Below, piece by piece: positions 34,056 to 45,034 of a stretch of 64,000 nt of DNA. The position numbers were made by a program, and so were the translations under genes. This DNA is from Petrosia ficiformis. Taxonomy: Eukaryota; Porifera; Demospongiae; Haplosclerida; Petrosiidae. The DNA lies in assembly GCA_947044365.1 (NCBI GenBank), contig OX345638.1:132501-196500 (forward strand), written 5' to 3'. Position 1 is the first letter of the stretch; the number at the start of each line of letters is the position of its first letter. The notes under the pieces are model-generated. The model saw only the letters and a list, made by a program, of their open reading frames with translations, did not search any database and had not been told where the DNA came from.

Positions 34056-34598
34056 TTATAATTGTTTTAAGAATTCTTCAGTGTTATACTTTAATATTTC
34101 AGTTATAGATGTTTCTGATAGTTGATATTTATCCACAAGGTCTGGTGGAATAGATCCATCAATAATTGAGTCAAATAAATAAGTGTTTTGGATTTCATTA
34201 ACAGTGTTATTGATGGGGTTAGGGATAGGTGGGGTCAATTCTGATGGTACCGGTATCAGACTTGTATCAGTACAGGGTGTGGTTACTGGTATTGGAACCG
34301 GGACGGGAGCTGTTGATTGTAATGTCAATAGCTTACTTGTGTCTTTTTGGTAACATATATCCGACATATTTTCTTTATTAATAACTTTCTTTCTCAAACC
34401 TTGACTTAACTTGGATGCAGGAACACACTCCTGAATGTTAGGTCTTCTATGAGGCTCCGTCAAAGAGTTCTCTTTCTTTCTCCTAGTATGTTTTAAAGAT
34501 TTTGAGTGTTTGATAACTCTACCATTTACTGAAATATACTTTCTAATATCATTCATCTGTTTAGAACTGTTCAACCATTTCTTCTTTCTTGAATCCAT
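34056..34598 (-). CDS. Unrecognised basic protein, about 180 residues
   Basis: Single-exon ORF. The likely start is the ATG at 34598 (MDSRKKKWLNSSKQMNDIRK), because longer readings extend into the COX18 start region. The N-terminal half is Lys/Arg-rich (SKSLKHTRRKKEN), the centre Pro/Val/Thr-rich (APVPVPIPVTTP), and the C terminus acidic (SETSITEILKYNTEEFLKQL). No domain is recognised. The arrangement (50 bp to the divergent COX18 start, 27 bp to the NKAP stop) supports a real gene in this tightly packed region. A nuclear location is a guess from composition. Confidence 0.6.
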   Translation of the reverse strand: MDSRKKKWLNSSKQMNDIRKYISVNGRVIKHSKSLKHTRRKKENSLTEPHRRPNIQECVPASKLSQGLRKKVINKENMSDICYQKDTSKLLTLQSTAPVPVPIPVTTPCTDTSLIPVPSELTPPIPNPINNTVNEIQNTYLFDSIIDGSIPPDLVDKYQLSETSITEILKYNTEEFLKQL

Positions 34599-34647
34599 TT
34601 TTAAAATTTCCCACAAATTAAATTTAGTCATAAAAGGGTTAACAAAT

Positions 34648-35631
34648 ATGTATTCAATATTAATTAGTACTTTAATGATTAGGAGACTATCTACCAAATT
34701 AAAGAGATTTACATCATCAGTTCATTTGATTGCTAGTAATAATCAACCAATCAGATCAATCCAAGGATCACAGACTCTACCGATCATCAAAACAGGATTA
34801 ATTACCTCAGCAAGCTCATGGGGTGTGGTACATTATGTGGAATTTCTTCTCCAAGGGATACATCAATACAGTTCATTACCTTGGTGGGCGGTAATTATGG
34901 GTACAACTATAGTTTTACGAACCTTCATAACAGTACCATTAGCGGTACATCAAAATAAAATACTTGCACAAATAGAACTATTAAAACCAACAATTATCGA
35001 ATATAGTGAAGCCATAAAACACAATATTGTTATTAAATGTAGACGAGAAAACCTTCCCTCACATGTAGCAAGTATGAGATACAAGAAAGAGGTAAATATT
35101 CAATTACGACATGTACATACATACATTCATACACACATACGTACATATATATACATACATACATGCACATACATACGTAACGTACATATATATACATACA
35201 TGCATATACGTACATACATACATTTACATACATACATATATATATACATACATAATATATACATTGATAGGTTCGTAAAATGACTAAGGAACTATATTCT
35301 CAAGAAGGATGTCATCCTCTCAAAGTAGCTTTTCTTCCCTGGACTCAAATACCACTTTGGATTATCATATCATTCAGTATTAGGAATATGTCAGGAGCTA
35401 TACCTGGTACAACACCAGATGGTATATATAATTATATAATTATATCATATATATATAATTATATATAATCTCTTTCTCTCTAGCTGCTACATTTACGAGT
35501 CTTTCATCTGAAGGGTTTCTATGGTTTTCTGATCTTACATCACCTGATACTATGTACATATTACCAGCTATATTAACAATTACTAATATTATGAATATTG
35601 AAGTGAGTATAATTATACATTAATTCATACA

Positions 35632-35662
<31 letters not shown>

Positions 35663-36118
35663 GTACATACATACATACATATATACATATATACGTACAT
35701 ACATACATACATACATACATACGTACATACATACATACATACATACATACATACATACATACATACATACATACATACATACATAAATACATACATATTC
35801 ATATAAATATAGATACATTCGCTCAAAAGAAAAAATCCAACTCGTTTCCAAAGAGTTTTTACAAACATATTTCGTACACTATCTATTGGTATGGGATTCG
35901 TAGCAACTCAGTTACCATCAGCAATGACACTCTACTGGGCAGCATCTAGTTCATTCTCTGTGATTCAAAATTGTTTATTGTTATTGCCAAGAGTTCGTAG
36001 AATGTTTAGAATTTCACAGACCCCTCACGAGAGTAAGACCCCTTTTAAGGACTTGTTGATTATAGTTAATGAAAAGTGTCGTACGTTTTTAGATAGACAG
36101 AATAATAATAAACTATAA
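34648..36118 (+). CDS. COX18: Mitochondrial inner-membrane insertase COX18
   Basis: An Oxa1/YidC-family insertase that translocates the COX2 C-terminal tail. The N terminus (MYSILISTLMIRRLSTKLKR) is a basic mitochondrial leader; ATG 34675 is an alternative start. Conserved blocks: GIHQYSSLPWWAVIMGTTIV, LRTFITVPLAVHQNKILAQI, KMTKELYSQEGCHPLKVAFL, PWTQIPLWIIISFSIRNMSG, LWFSDLTSPDTMYILPAILT, GMGFVATQLPSAMTLYWAAS, and SKTPFKDLL. Five or six membrane segments. Introns hold CATA arrays at 35100-35260 and 35620-35800. Stop at 36116-36118. Confidence 0.93.
35100..35265. repeat. (CATA)n microsatellite in COX18 intron
   Basis: CATACATACGTACATATATA-type array in the intron after RYKKE. Confidence 0.85.
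35622..35800. repeat. (CATA)n microsatellite in COX18 intron
   Basis: A long CATA array with CGTA and TATA variants in the intron before IHSLKRKNPTRFQRV. Confidence 0.9.
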
Positions 36119-36247
36119 GATATAAATTATTAAACTACATAAATAATAATAATAATAATATTAATAATAATAATAATAATAATGACTTTGTGTATATCTG
36201 TATATAATATATTATGTGTTGTTTATCTTCTTGTTGTATTTGGTTTC

Positions 36248-37725
36248 TTAAAGGTTTCCACTTTTAATATTCATTTTGATAGTAACATCACTAGGTATCT
36301 CATAAATACTGGATAGTTTATTGTTAGACCACTCGTTAATTCCCAGACCTTCAAGATCTAATCCACATATAATGTTAACTTCAAATGACTCATCTGATGG
36401 CAGAGACGCATTTGATATGTCTATTATAACACTTGTTAGTGGAATTCTGTAGAATAAATAGACATAATATATTACGTTATATATATTATATAGCCTTATA
36501 TAAATGGAATTGCATGACATTGCAGAGATCCTCATGTATTTAGTACTTGTAATACAGACATCGTATAACCTCACTTATAATCTTTTTGATTAAGAAATGG
36601 ATAGCTTTTCCCATCATCATTATTTGGAATATTTAGTGGAATGCCTGGAGGATCTAATGTAATACTGATATTCTGAGAGAGGGAGAGAGACGGAGAGAGG
36701 GAGGGAGGAAGGGAGGGAGTACACATTAGTCTGACATGATATTGATTTACCTTGTCACTGTGCTCATCTTCCACAGTACACGATATATTCATATAATTAT
36801 TCATGTCAATAGGTGATACTAGAATGTCTTCAAGAAAGTCAGCGATCAGAGATGGAGTCCATTGAAATACCTAATGATTATAAAATTGATTAACAATTAT
36901 TATTAATTATAACTAGATTACCTTAGTAACACGAATCAGAATACATGATCTTCCATTAGTGAATCCATAATCAGCTGTACTTAGACAACCAACACCAGCT
37001 GAGATCAATGCATATCATTATATCAGTACACATATAATTATTCTACATACAAGAGTTGGCCGAGTTCAATAGACTATCCATGTTCTTCTTGTTATCACTT
37101 GAGAAAGTTATGTGAGAACTATTAGCTATTACTGTCCCAGGTATACTGATTAGTTCTGTATGTATGTATATACATATATATACTATTATATAGAATGCAT
37201 AAATGTAATACATACATACATATACACAATACACACATAGTTACAAACATATTTATATACATACATACCTATGTACATATATACATCTATATAATTATAT
37301 ATATAATTATTATATATACATATATACATACAATTACAACCATGTAATCATATATACATATTTCTATTCATGCATAATTGAATAAATGAATACCTAATTT
37401 TGCGTTTGGGTAGTTAGGGTAAGCATATTTTCCAAAGTTCCACGGTGCTATGTTTGGACCGGGCGATGGGGTAATGCCTACAAAGACAGCAAGCTGAACA
37501 AAAAAGAAACTAGCTGTCAGTGTAAAGAAGAATAAATAGAACACTCCAATCTGACCTAATGGAATGAACAGAAATAAATGCAATTCTTTATTGCATTGAC
37601 GTGGTGTTACCCCAACTGACTGCACTCCTTCCAAGAACTTCTTTGGTTTCTGAATTATAAATGAAATATCGTAAATTATACAACATCTCTTTGATAATAA
37701 CAGTCACTCTATTGGTTGTAGCCAT
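36248..37725 (-). CDS. Na+/K+-ATPase beta subunit
   Basis: A type II membrane glycoprotein that chaperones and modulates the P-type ATPase alpha subunit at the plasma membrane. ATG 37725 gives MATTNRVTVIIKEMLYNLRY, then FIYNSETKEVLGRSAVSW, the family cytoplasmic motif. A short intron joins SWG to QIGVFYLFFFTLTASFFFVQ, the single membrane helix. Ectodomain blocks: TPSPGPNIAPWNFGKYAYPN, GFTNGRSCILIRVTKVFQWT (matches GKPCIIIKLNRVLGF), and DPPGIPLNIPNNDDGKSYPF. The last exon, IPLTSVIIDISNA ... NGL-like end KMNIKSGNL, closes with TAA 36248-36250. Which vertebrate paralogue it matches best is not resolvable. Confidence 0.87.
37180..37355. repeat. TATACATA microsatellite in Na,K-ATPase beta intron
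   Basis: Degenerate ATACATACATATACA repeats with an ATATAATTATATATA core. Confidence 0.7.
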
Positions 37726-37853
37726 AGTTTACCACTGGCTAATATTATGATTGCAGTATGACTAAATCTCTTGCAGCTGCAAAATATATTTGAATATGCG
37801 CAATATTGAGCCACACCTCCAAAAGTTATTAACTAGTTTGCACAATCCAAGTG

Positions 37854-38503
37854 ATGGCTTCCAGAGATATAAATCAAGGAAGACATCAAGAACTACTAGA
37901 TGGCTTGCAGAAGACTGGTGCTCTGAGCAGAACAACTGTAATACATGTATCACCTACTTCAATTACTAATGAGAAGGTTACTCATAATTATATATAATAG
38001 TTAAGATATGTTATAATATATATTTATAGGCTCCTGATGATGATGATGATTGGAGTCCACTCAGTGTAAAAGAGAGAATGGTTATACTGAGTGATAACAG
38101 TCAAGTGATAATTGAATCACAAAATGAATTTATGTAAGATTTGCTTCACATTAGATTATTCAATTAATAAATAATGTACGTAATTAAATAAGTATAAAAA
38201 ATTATGTTAATATTACATTATAAATCACAACATGCGATCAAATACATTGAAAAGATAACATTTTAACAAAAAAAACATAACAGATTATAATGCATTATAT
38301 TATAAATTAATAGTATAGTATTTGGTAGTGAATACATGTTTGTTAAATTCTGTCAGTTGTGTTACAATAACATAATCCTTTGAAGGAAGTGATATTGTCT
38401 GCATATATATATATGTATGTATCTATGTATGTATCTATGTATGTATCTATGTGTGTATGTATGTATGTATGTATGTATGTGTGTATCTATGTATGTATCT
38501 ATG

Positions 38504-38537
<34 letters not shown>

Positions 38538-40697
38538 TGTATGTATGTATGTATGTATGTATGTATGTATGTATGTATGAATGCATGTATATATGTAATT
38601 ACATATGTGTATGTATGTATGTATGTATATATGTAATTACGTATGTCTATATGTATGTCTATATGTATGTATGTGTAGTAACTATGTAAGTATGTATTTA
38701 TGTATGTATTTATGTATATAGGTTTGTTGGTCCTACAGAAGCACGTATTGTTTTAAGCTGTTTGCCACTATTTAGTTTACCAGAGAACGAAGACCACACC
38801 CACAAAATGACCAGTCCTAAATCAGATCAAAAGTTGTCACATGACATAGTGACGGCTACACCTTCAACAACATCAGCTAAAGAGAATAATAGTTTGACTA
38901 ATTTTGATGGTTCTATTTCAGATCAATCAATTCATTCCTCAGATTTTATGACACCACTTCCAAATTTTGATTCTTTACCTCAAGTACCAGTTGATACCGA
39001 GTTACCGGGTGATATATTTAGTCTTGTTGATCCTTTTGAGGGGGAGGAAGATCAAACAGGTTTTAATGATATTGATCAATCAACAAGAAGTCAAGCTATT
39101 AATCAAGCATTTGAGAAAGCTTACGTAGGAGGAGGAGGAGGAGGAGGAGGAGGAGGAGGAGGAGGAGGAAGAGGAATAGGAGGAATAGGAGGAGGAGGAG
39201 GAAGAAGAGGAAGAATAGAAGGGGGAGAAAGAGAAGAAGGAGGAGAAGGAGAAGATTATAAAGATGGTGATTTCACTGATTCTGATGATAACATTATTGG
39301 AGATGAAGATAGTAATATACGTTTAAATTATGTAACAGATGTCAAATCAATGAAACGAACAGCTTCTGTGAGTTTTGTGTCTTTAGAACAAGTAAGAAAA
39401 AGAAACATGTCGAGAGGTTTTAGTTCCAGTACTATTCTTAGTCCTACTAAACTCCCTCCGTCACCACTTGTCAAGTTTCCTCGATATGTTGAAAGAGGAG
39501 GATGGTTAATTAAACTCAGTCATAGAAAAGGTATTTACAAAATTACAGGAATTTGAAAATTACTCTGACAGTTGCTATATAATCACAGGAAGAGTGGTCA
39601 TGTTTATGTAAATTAAGTGATTAGTAATCACTAATTATATATTATAACATAATTAATAATAGAATGACATTATTAATTACCACTCTTCCAGGTATATATA
39701 GTATGTGTAGATTAACAAAATTTAACTAACTAAAAGTGTCCATTATTGGTCAATTTTCATTTTAGTTAGTTATAGTTATTACAGTAGACTTGTAATTTAG
39801 TTATAGTTTAGTTAACTGAAAGTTACTAAAGGGGGTTTTAGTTTTGTTAACTAAAATAACAGTATTATGTATAATTACATTAGGTGTGTTTGGAGATAAA
39901 TGGCAGAAACGATATTTCATTCTCAATGGACCAATGATAAGCTATTTCAAGAAATATGGAGTACGTACATAAATAGATATACTCAACCACAAGGAATAAT
40001 ATATTCAGTACAATAAATATATATATATTATTTATAGGATAGTCAGCCACGAGGAATAATAAAACTTTATCCTGGTACATGGTGTAATACTGTAGCCCAA
40101 GGATCACCTCGTATGTCTGATGCTGTTGCTAAAACACCAAGATCAGGAGTTATAACTGTGGTATGTATACAGCTTTCTTTATCATAAATTATCATCATTT
40201 TATTTATAGAATCGTTGTCTGGCTGTTCATAAACCAAGTAATTATGCGGCTGCATTGAGTGTAAGCATATAAATAAATATAATAAAATAATAATATTATA
40301 ATAATGTTATTTAATATACAGGCCCTTGTTGCATCTGATGGTGTGGCGGATGCCTTTAGTAGTCAGACGGTTGCCCTTAGCAACCCTGAAGATGGTTCTA
40401 GAACATTTTATATGATAGCTCCATCTGATCAGGAGAGACACTCTTGGGTTGAAGATATTAATCACAATATACAGGCTTACAAAGTGTGTTATCCATCTTT
40501 ATATTATAATGTAGTAACCTAATCATTGTGTACCAATCATCTATCTATCCAACATATATCATCTATGTATTCTTCTATCTATTCATGCATTATGTTATGT
40601 ATGTATGTATGTATATATGTATGTATGTAAGTATGAATGTATGTATGTATGTAAGTATGTATGTATGTATGTATGTATGTATGTATGACTATGTATG

Positions 40698-40728
<31 letters not shown>

Positions 40729-41205
40729 GTATGAATGTATGTATGTATGTATTATGTATGTATGTATGTATGTATGTATGTATTATGTATGTATGCATGT
40801 AATAATGTAAGTATGTATGTATGTAAGTATGTATGTATGTATGTATGTATGTATATATGTATATATGTAATTATATATAAATATGTGTGTGTATGTATGT
40901 ATGTATGTAAGTATGTATGTACGTACATACGTATGTATATGTATGTATGTATGTATATATTCAATCCGTCCATCCATATATTCTCATTATCAATCTATCT
41001 GTCTACACTTTAATTCATTTTCTATTCGTCACTTCAGAGATCACAGCAAGCTCTGGATATAGCATGTAGTGAATTACGTAACATTCTAAATGCAGTGAAT
41101 TCAACAGTTTCAGATGAAGAATTGCCATCAATATTAGCTGCTATATATATGAGAAAAGATGCAGTTACTAAGCAACAAACAGAATTGTATCTAAATAAAC
41201 AATAA
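37854..41205 (+). CDS. Pleckstrin-homology domain protein
   Basis: An unrecognised protein with a C-terminal PH domain. Exon 1 starts at MASRDINQGRHQELLDGLQK; exon 2 (from 38030) begins APDDDDDWSPLSVKERMVIL. A large exon (38722-39530) carries a Ser/Thr/Asp-rich linker and a GGA-encoded poly-glycine tract (39127-39180). The PH domain begins YVERGGWLIKLSHRKG and continues VFGDKWQKRYFILNGPMISY. It ends SDQERHSWVEDINHNIQAYK with the invariant Trp of the last PH helix. A tail ERSQQALDIACSELRN ends QTELYLNKQ, TAA at 41203-41205. Likely binds phosphoinositides or a membrane protein; no closer family recognised. Divergent from the ATPase beta gene by 128 bp. Confidence 0.8.
38405..38720. repeat. (TGTA)n microsatellite in PH-protein intron
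   Basis: A long array of ATGTATGTATCT/ATGTATGTATGT that runs up to the intron acceptor at 38720. Confidence 0.92.
39586..39692. mobile_element. Small foldback element in PH-protein intron
   Basis: GGAAGAGTGGT (39588-39598) and ACCACTCTTCC (about 39679-39689) form an 11-bp perfect inverted repeat around AT-rich sequence. A second inverted pair built on TTAACTAACTAAAA and TTTTAGTTAGTTA follows at about 39725-39765. Probably MITE remnants. Confidence 0.45.
40590..40975. repeat. (ATGT)n microsatellite in PH-protein intron
   Basis: An array of TATGTATGTATG with periodic AAGTATGAATG and ATTATGTATG variants, suggesting re-duplication of blocks of about 110 bp. Confidence 0.92.
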
Positions 41206-41621
41206 ATAACAATTTATTGTGTGAATGAAATAATTTGCAATTCTTTATTTTTAATTCAGATAATAACAAGTTCTTTGTAATAAACAAGCTCTTTGATGGT
41301 TACCACAAACATATCTTTCCTCTTTTCGTTGATAATCAAAGCCTCTTTACTCTTACAGCATAATTATTAATTATTAAGTTCAATCATTTTTTTAACCTTT
41401 AATCATGATTAAGCGATAAACGATGGCTAATCAAAAGCAAAGATGCATTGCTTCTTCTTTCTCATCTTAGTGTGTTAATGAAGCAATGAAGCGGACAGCC
41501 TTTACTATGTGCAACCTGCTATGTTAGCCTAGTATATAAACAAGTCCAGAATTTTCAGAAACAGTGTTGTATATCATACTGTTAACAAGATAGTTACTGT
41601 TGCTGCTCTTCTGTTTTATTG
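41206..41621. other. Upstream region of the homeobox gene
   Basis: A 416-bp gap, long for this window, lies between the PH-protein stop and the homeobox start codon. It holds no repeats and no ORF. It probably contains the promoter and nearby regulatory sites of the homeobox gene; no specific motif is claimed. Confidence 0.5.
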
Positions 41622-42309
41622 ATGGCGTCTGAGAAGTTTACAATTCAACATATCCTTGGACTAGACGAGAAGAATACTCAACCACCATCAATACTTCATG
41701 AAGAAACTGCACAAGGGAGTAAGTACTGCAAATAGCTAGCTCCACCTTTGAGATCCACCAATCAGATTGCTCCATTCACGTGTATCTTCTCTACCTTTTT
41801 TTTTTTTTTTGCAGAAACTCCGTCGCCCTCATCAAAGAGAGAAAGATCTCCCTCATCAGACGAATCTGACGACTCACAAAATCCAAAACGGAGACGTACA
41901 GCTTTCAGTAACTCACAGATCCACTCTTTAGAAGTATTCTTCTCGACATGTCCTTATCCAGATACGCACACACGCCAACACCTTGCTAAATCAATTGATG
42001 TTGATGCAACAAAAGTCCAGGTATATACACTTATAAGATACATATATATATATATTGTGTCATTTTATTAATTGTTTCCATATTTAGGTATGGTTCCAGA
42101 ATAGACGTGCTCGTTATCGTAAAAGAGAAAACCCAAATCATCCTTTACAACGATCTCTCTTCCCTAACCAGAAATTCTGTTACCCTTTCCAACAACCACA
42201 GCCCTGTAATGCAATGTCTCAAGGTCTACAGACTTACTTCAGAAACTATTACCAGACCCTATACTGGCTACATACACAACCACACCTACACCAAGAGCAT
42301 ACAGATTAG
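41622..42309 (+). CDS. Paired-like (PRD class) homeobox transcription factor
   Basis: A nuclear DNA-binding regulator of about 186 residues. Exons are 41622-41718, 41815-42020 and 42088-42309. The N terminus MASEKFTIQHILGLDE has an EH1-type motif (FTIQHILGL) that binds Groucho co-repressors. The 60-residue homeodomain starts PKRRRTAFSNSQIHSLEVFF and ends KVQVWFQNRRARYRKRE, with Gln at position 50, the PRD-like state. The second intron falls between homeodomain residues 46 and 47, the position shared by many paired-class genes. There is no paired domain. The tail is Gln/His/Pro-rich and ends HLHQEHTD. The exact subfamily cannot be set by eye. Confidence 0.9.
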
Positions 42310-42476
42310 ACATTTGACATTTCTTCCTCCTTCCATAATACATACAATTTCCATTTCACTACATAACACTGTTTCTGTTATTGTTTTAAATTAGTAATTG
42401 TATTCCTGTTATACATGTAATTATTAGCTATTCAACTCATTTTATTAATCACAATAAATAATATTATAAATTTGAA

Positions 42477-44634
42477 TTATTTAAGTTTACAATATATGAC
42501 AAATGAAACACACGCTATTAGAAATATTAATACTAACAACCACTCATAAGATGAAACTTCAGAATGACAATACTGGAAATAGAAAATTATATAATTATTG
42601 TACCACACATTAATTATATATTTATATTCACACACACAAACTTACTTCATATAAATGGTTTTTAAATTGTATCTTATTGAAAGTATGGCAGTTGTCAGTA
42701 GTAACAGACTGTACTCCTAAACACCATGCATATTCATACATTGTAACAGAATTAACTGTATACATATTAACAGATATTTCAAGATCATGAAGTTTCCTGT
42801 AAAACGGGTTTTGAAAACTGGTTTGACAAGTATATTACATGATACCTTATGATTTCAGGATGAGTCGTATATTCTTCATTAGCAATCTGTATGCCAAGTT
42901 TCTGAAACTTGTCCAAACTAGTAAAACTGGTTTTAGCAGATAGCGTCAGACCAGGATAATGGGAATGAACAATGGAACGATTTACAGGAAGAAGCCACCA
43001 AACCTAATTGTTCAGTACATAGATAGATGGATAGATAGATAAATAGATAGATAGATACATACATACATACATACATACATACATAAATTACCTTTTTCAT
43101 ATCAATTCCAGACTCAATGATAGTTCTTAGTGTGATATCAATATACTTAGTGTGGTACTTGTGTCCAATGGGAGGTTCATTTAAATCAAATACAACATTC
43201 AAATCATGCATAAGAACAATTTGAAGTAGCTCTTTAAAGGTTGGTATAGTTTGTGTGTGATCTGCCTTAAGAGATAACTGTCCAATTGGACATATTCCGG
43301 TATGATATGCCATGTCAGATGCATTAGTAAGTGGTGATATAGATGGACATGCTTTCACAATATTAGTTGTTCTAGCAAGATGAGGATCATGAAGTAAAAA
43401 CAGTTCACCATCTGAACTCACTTGAATATCAGTTTCAATTGTTTTTACCAATTCAAGTTTACTAGCTGCTTCAAAAGCTATAATACTATTCTCTGGAGTG
43501 TCCATAGAACAGCCTCTATGAGCTGTGAGTACTGGTCTATCGGACAACTTGCGACTGTTACATGAGGTACAAGCAATTCTTGAAAGCCAAATTAAACCAA
43601 AGAATATAATTATATATACAATCAAACAGAAGGCAGATAAACGAAATATATACGATCTGAAAAACAAAGATACTGTTTGATGACGATATCGAACGAAATA
43701 GAATAGAACAACGATTATAAGAAACAATATCGGTGTTGTTATGAACCATTGATTACTAATTATCATGGTGGATAGGAGTGGTAAACCAATTAGAAATAAT
43801 TTGAATAGTTTATGACCGACTGTTAATAGAAACCATATCAAACTAGTATTAATAAATATCGTGAGATACAAGAGTAACTGAAATAGATAGAAAAAATATC
43901 TGAGCGCAATTATATGTACATTATATCATGTAAATGATGTTATATACCATTAACTAACTTTATTAAAGTGATCATGTGATCCCATTGTATGGTCACATGA
44001 TACCCCATTATAGCTTCTGCATGTAACTGACCTTGTATATAGTTATATACCAGTAACTAATATTATAGATAGCGTGGTCATGTGATCCCATTGCCTGGTC
44101 ACATGATATCCCAAACAGGTATTTGACGAGTGATAATAAGTATAACATAATCATTGATAGTTGTCCTATTCTCAGATAATGAAACATATCCAGTTCTTCA
44201 GTGAGTTTAAACTGTATCATAAAATACCTGAATAATATATTATGTGTGAACTACATTCAATTAATTAATGAATAATTACCAATTAATCATGTGATGTTTT
44301 ATGTCATGTTCAAGTGTGCTAAATACAATCCATAAAATAATCACAAAGACACTGGTTGTCATGGCAACCATTGTACTTATCATTTGCACAAACTTTGGCA
44401 AGCATCTCCTATTCATAATACCATATTCTTTCATTGTTAGAAATAAAGTTATCTCTTGGTTTGGTTTATAGTGGTAGTAGAAACAGCAGATTTTCTGTTG
44501 ATGTTGAAAACTCCTGGCTCCACGAACAAATAATTCATTCCAGAAGGTCCATACCAACCAATAAATATACCACAAGCTCCTAAGATGATTTTCTGATAAC
44601 GTGGAAGAGCTTTGTAACTCTTCAGAAAACCCAT
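42477..44634 (-). CDS. Multi-pass glycerophosphodiester phosphodiesterase (GDPD2/GDPD5-like)
   Basis: A membrane enzyme whose ectodomain hydrolyses glycerophosphodiesters; vertebrate GDE2/GDE3 also shed GPI-anchored proteins. Start at 44634 (MGFLKSYKALPRYQKIILGA). About six N-terminal membrane helices lead to the catalytic domain: RPVLTAHRGCSMDTPENSII (HR pair), VKTIETDIQVSSDGELFLLH (E-x-D and His), and HDPHLARTTNIV. Later segments are VVFDLNEPPIGH, LEISVNMYTVNSVTMYEYAW and GVQSVTTDNCHTF. A final helix, EWLLVLIFLIACVSFVIYCK, ends with TAA 42477-42479. Topology and order match GDPD2/4/5 and not the small GDE1/4/7 types. Confidence 0.88.
43017..43087. repeat. GATA/CATA microsatellite in GDPD intron
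   Basis: GATAGATAGATAAATAGATA changes into CATACATACATA. Confidence 0.85.
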
Positions 44635-44790
44635 GTGATTAATAATAGTATACCTCAGTAAACTATAGTTTACTTGTATATTCTCTGTTACATTCTAGTA
44701 TATTATCAACTGATTTTTTAAGACATTATTATATAGCAATAAAATTTAATACTTAATAAAAACTGGTCAAACAGGTTTTTATCTTTTTAA

Positions 44791-44992
44791 TTACTCTTCG
44801 TATTCATCATCTGAGGATGTAGGAGAAGTAAACGCTCGCTTTATCCTTTCCTTTTGACCATGAAAAAATTCACTCTATGAGGATGAAACGTGATTACATG
44901 TGTATATGAGTGTGTATGTGACTCTGCATATGTTTGAATGTGTGTGTGTAGGTATGTCTGTCTGTCTGCATCTGTTGTGTGTATATGTGTGT

Positions 44993-45034
<42 letters not shown>

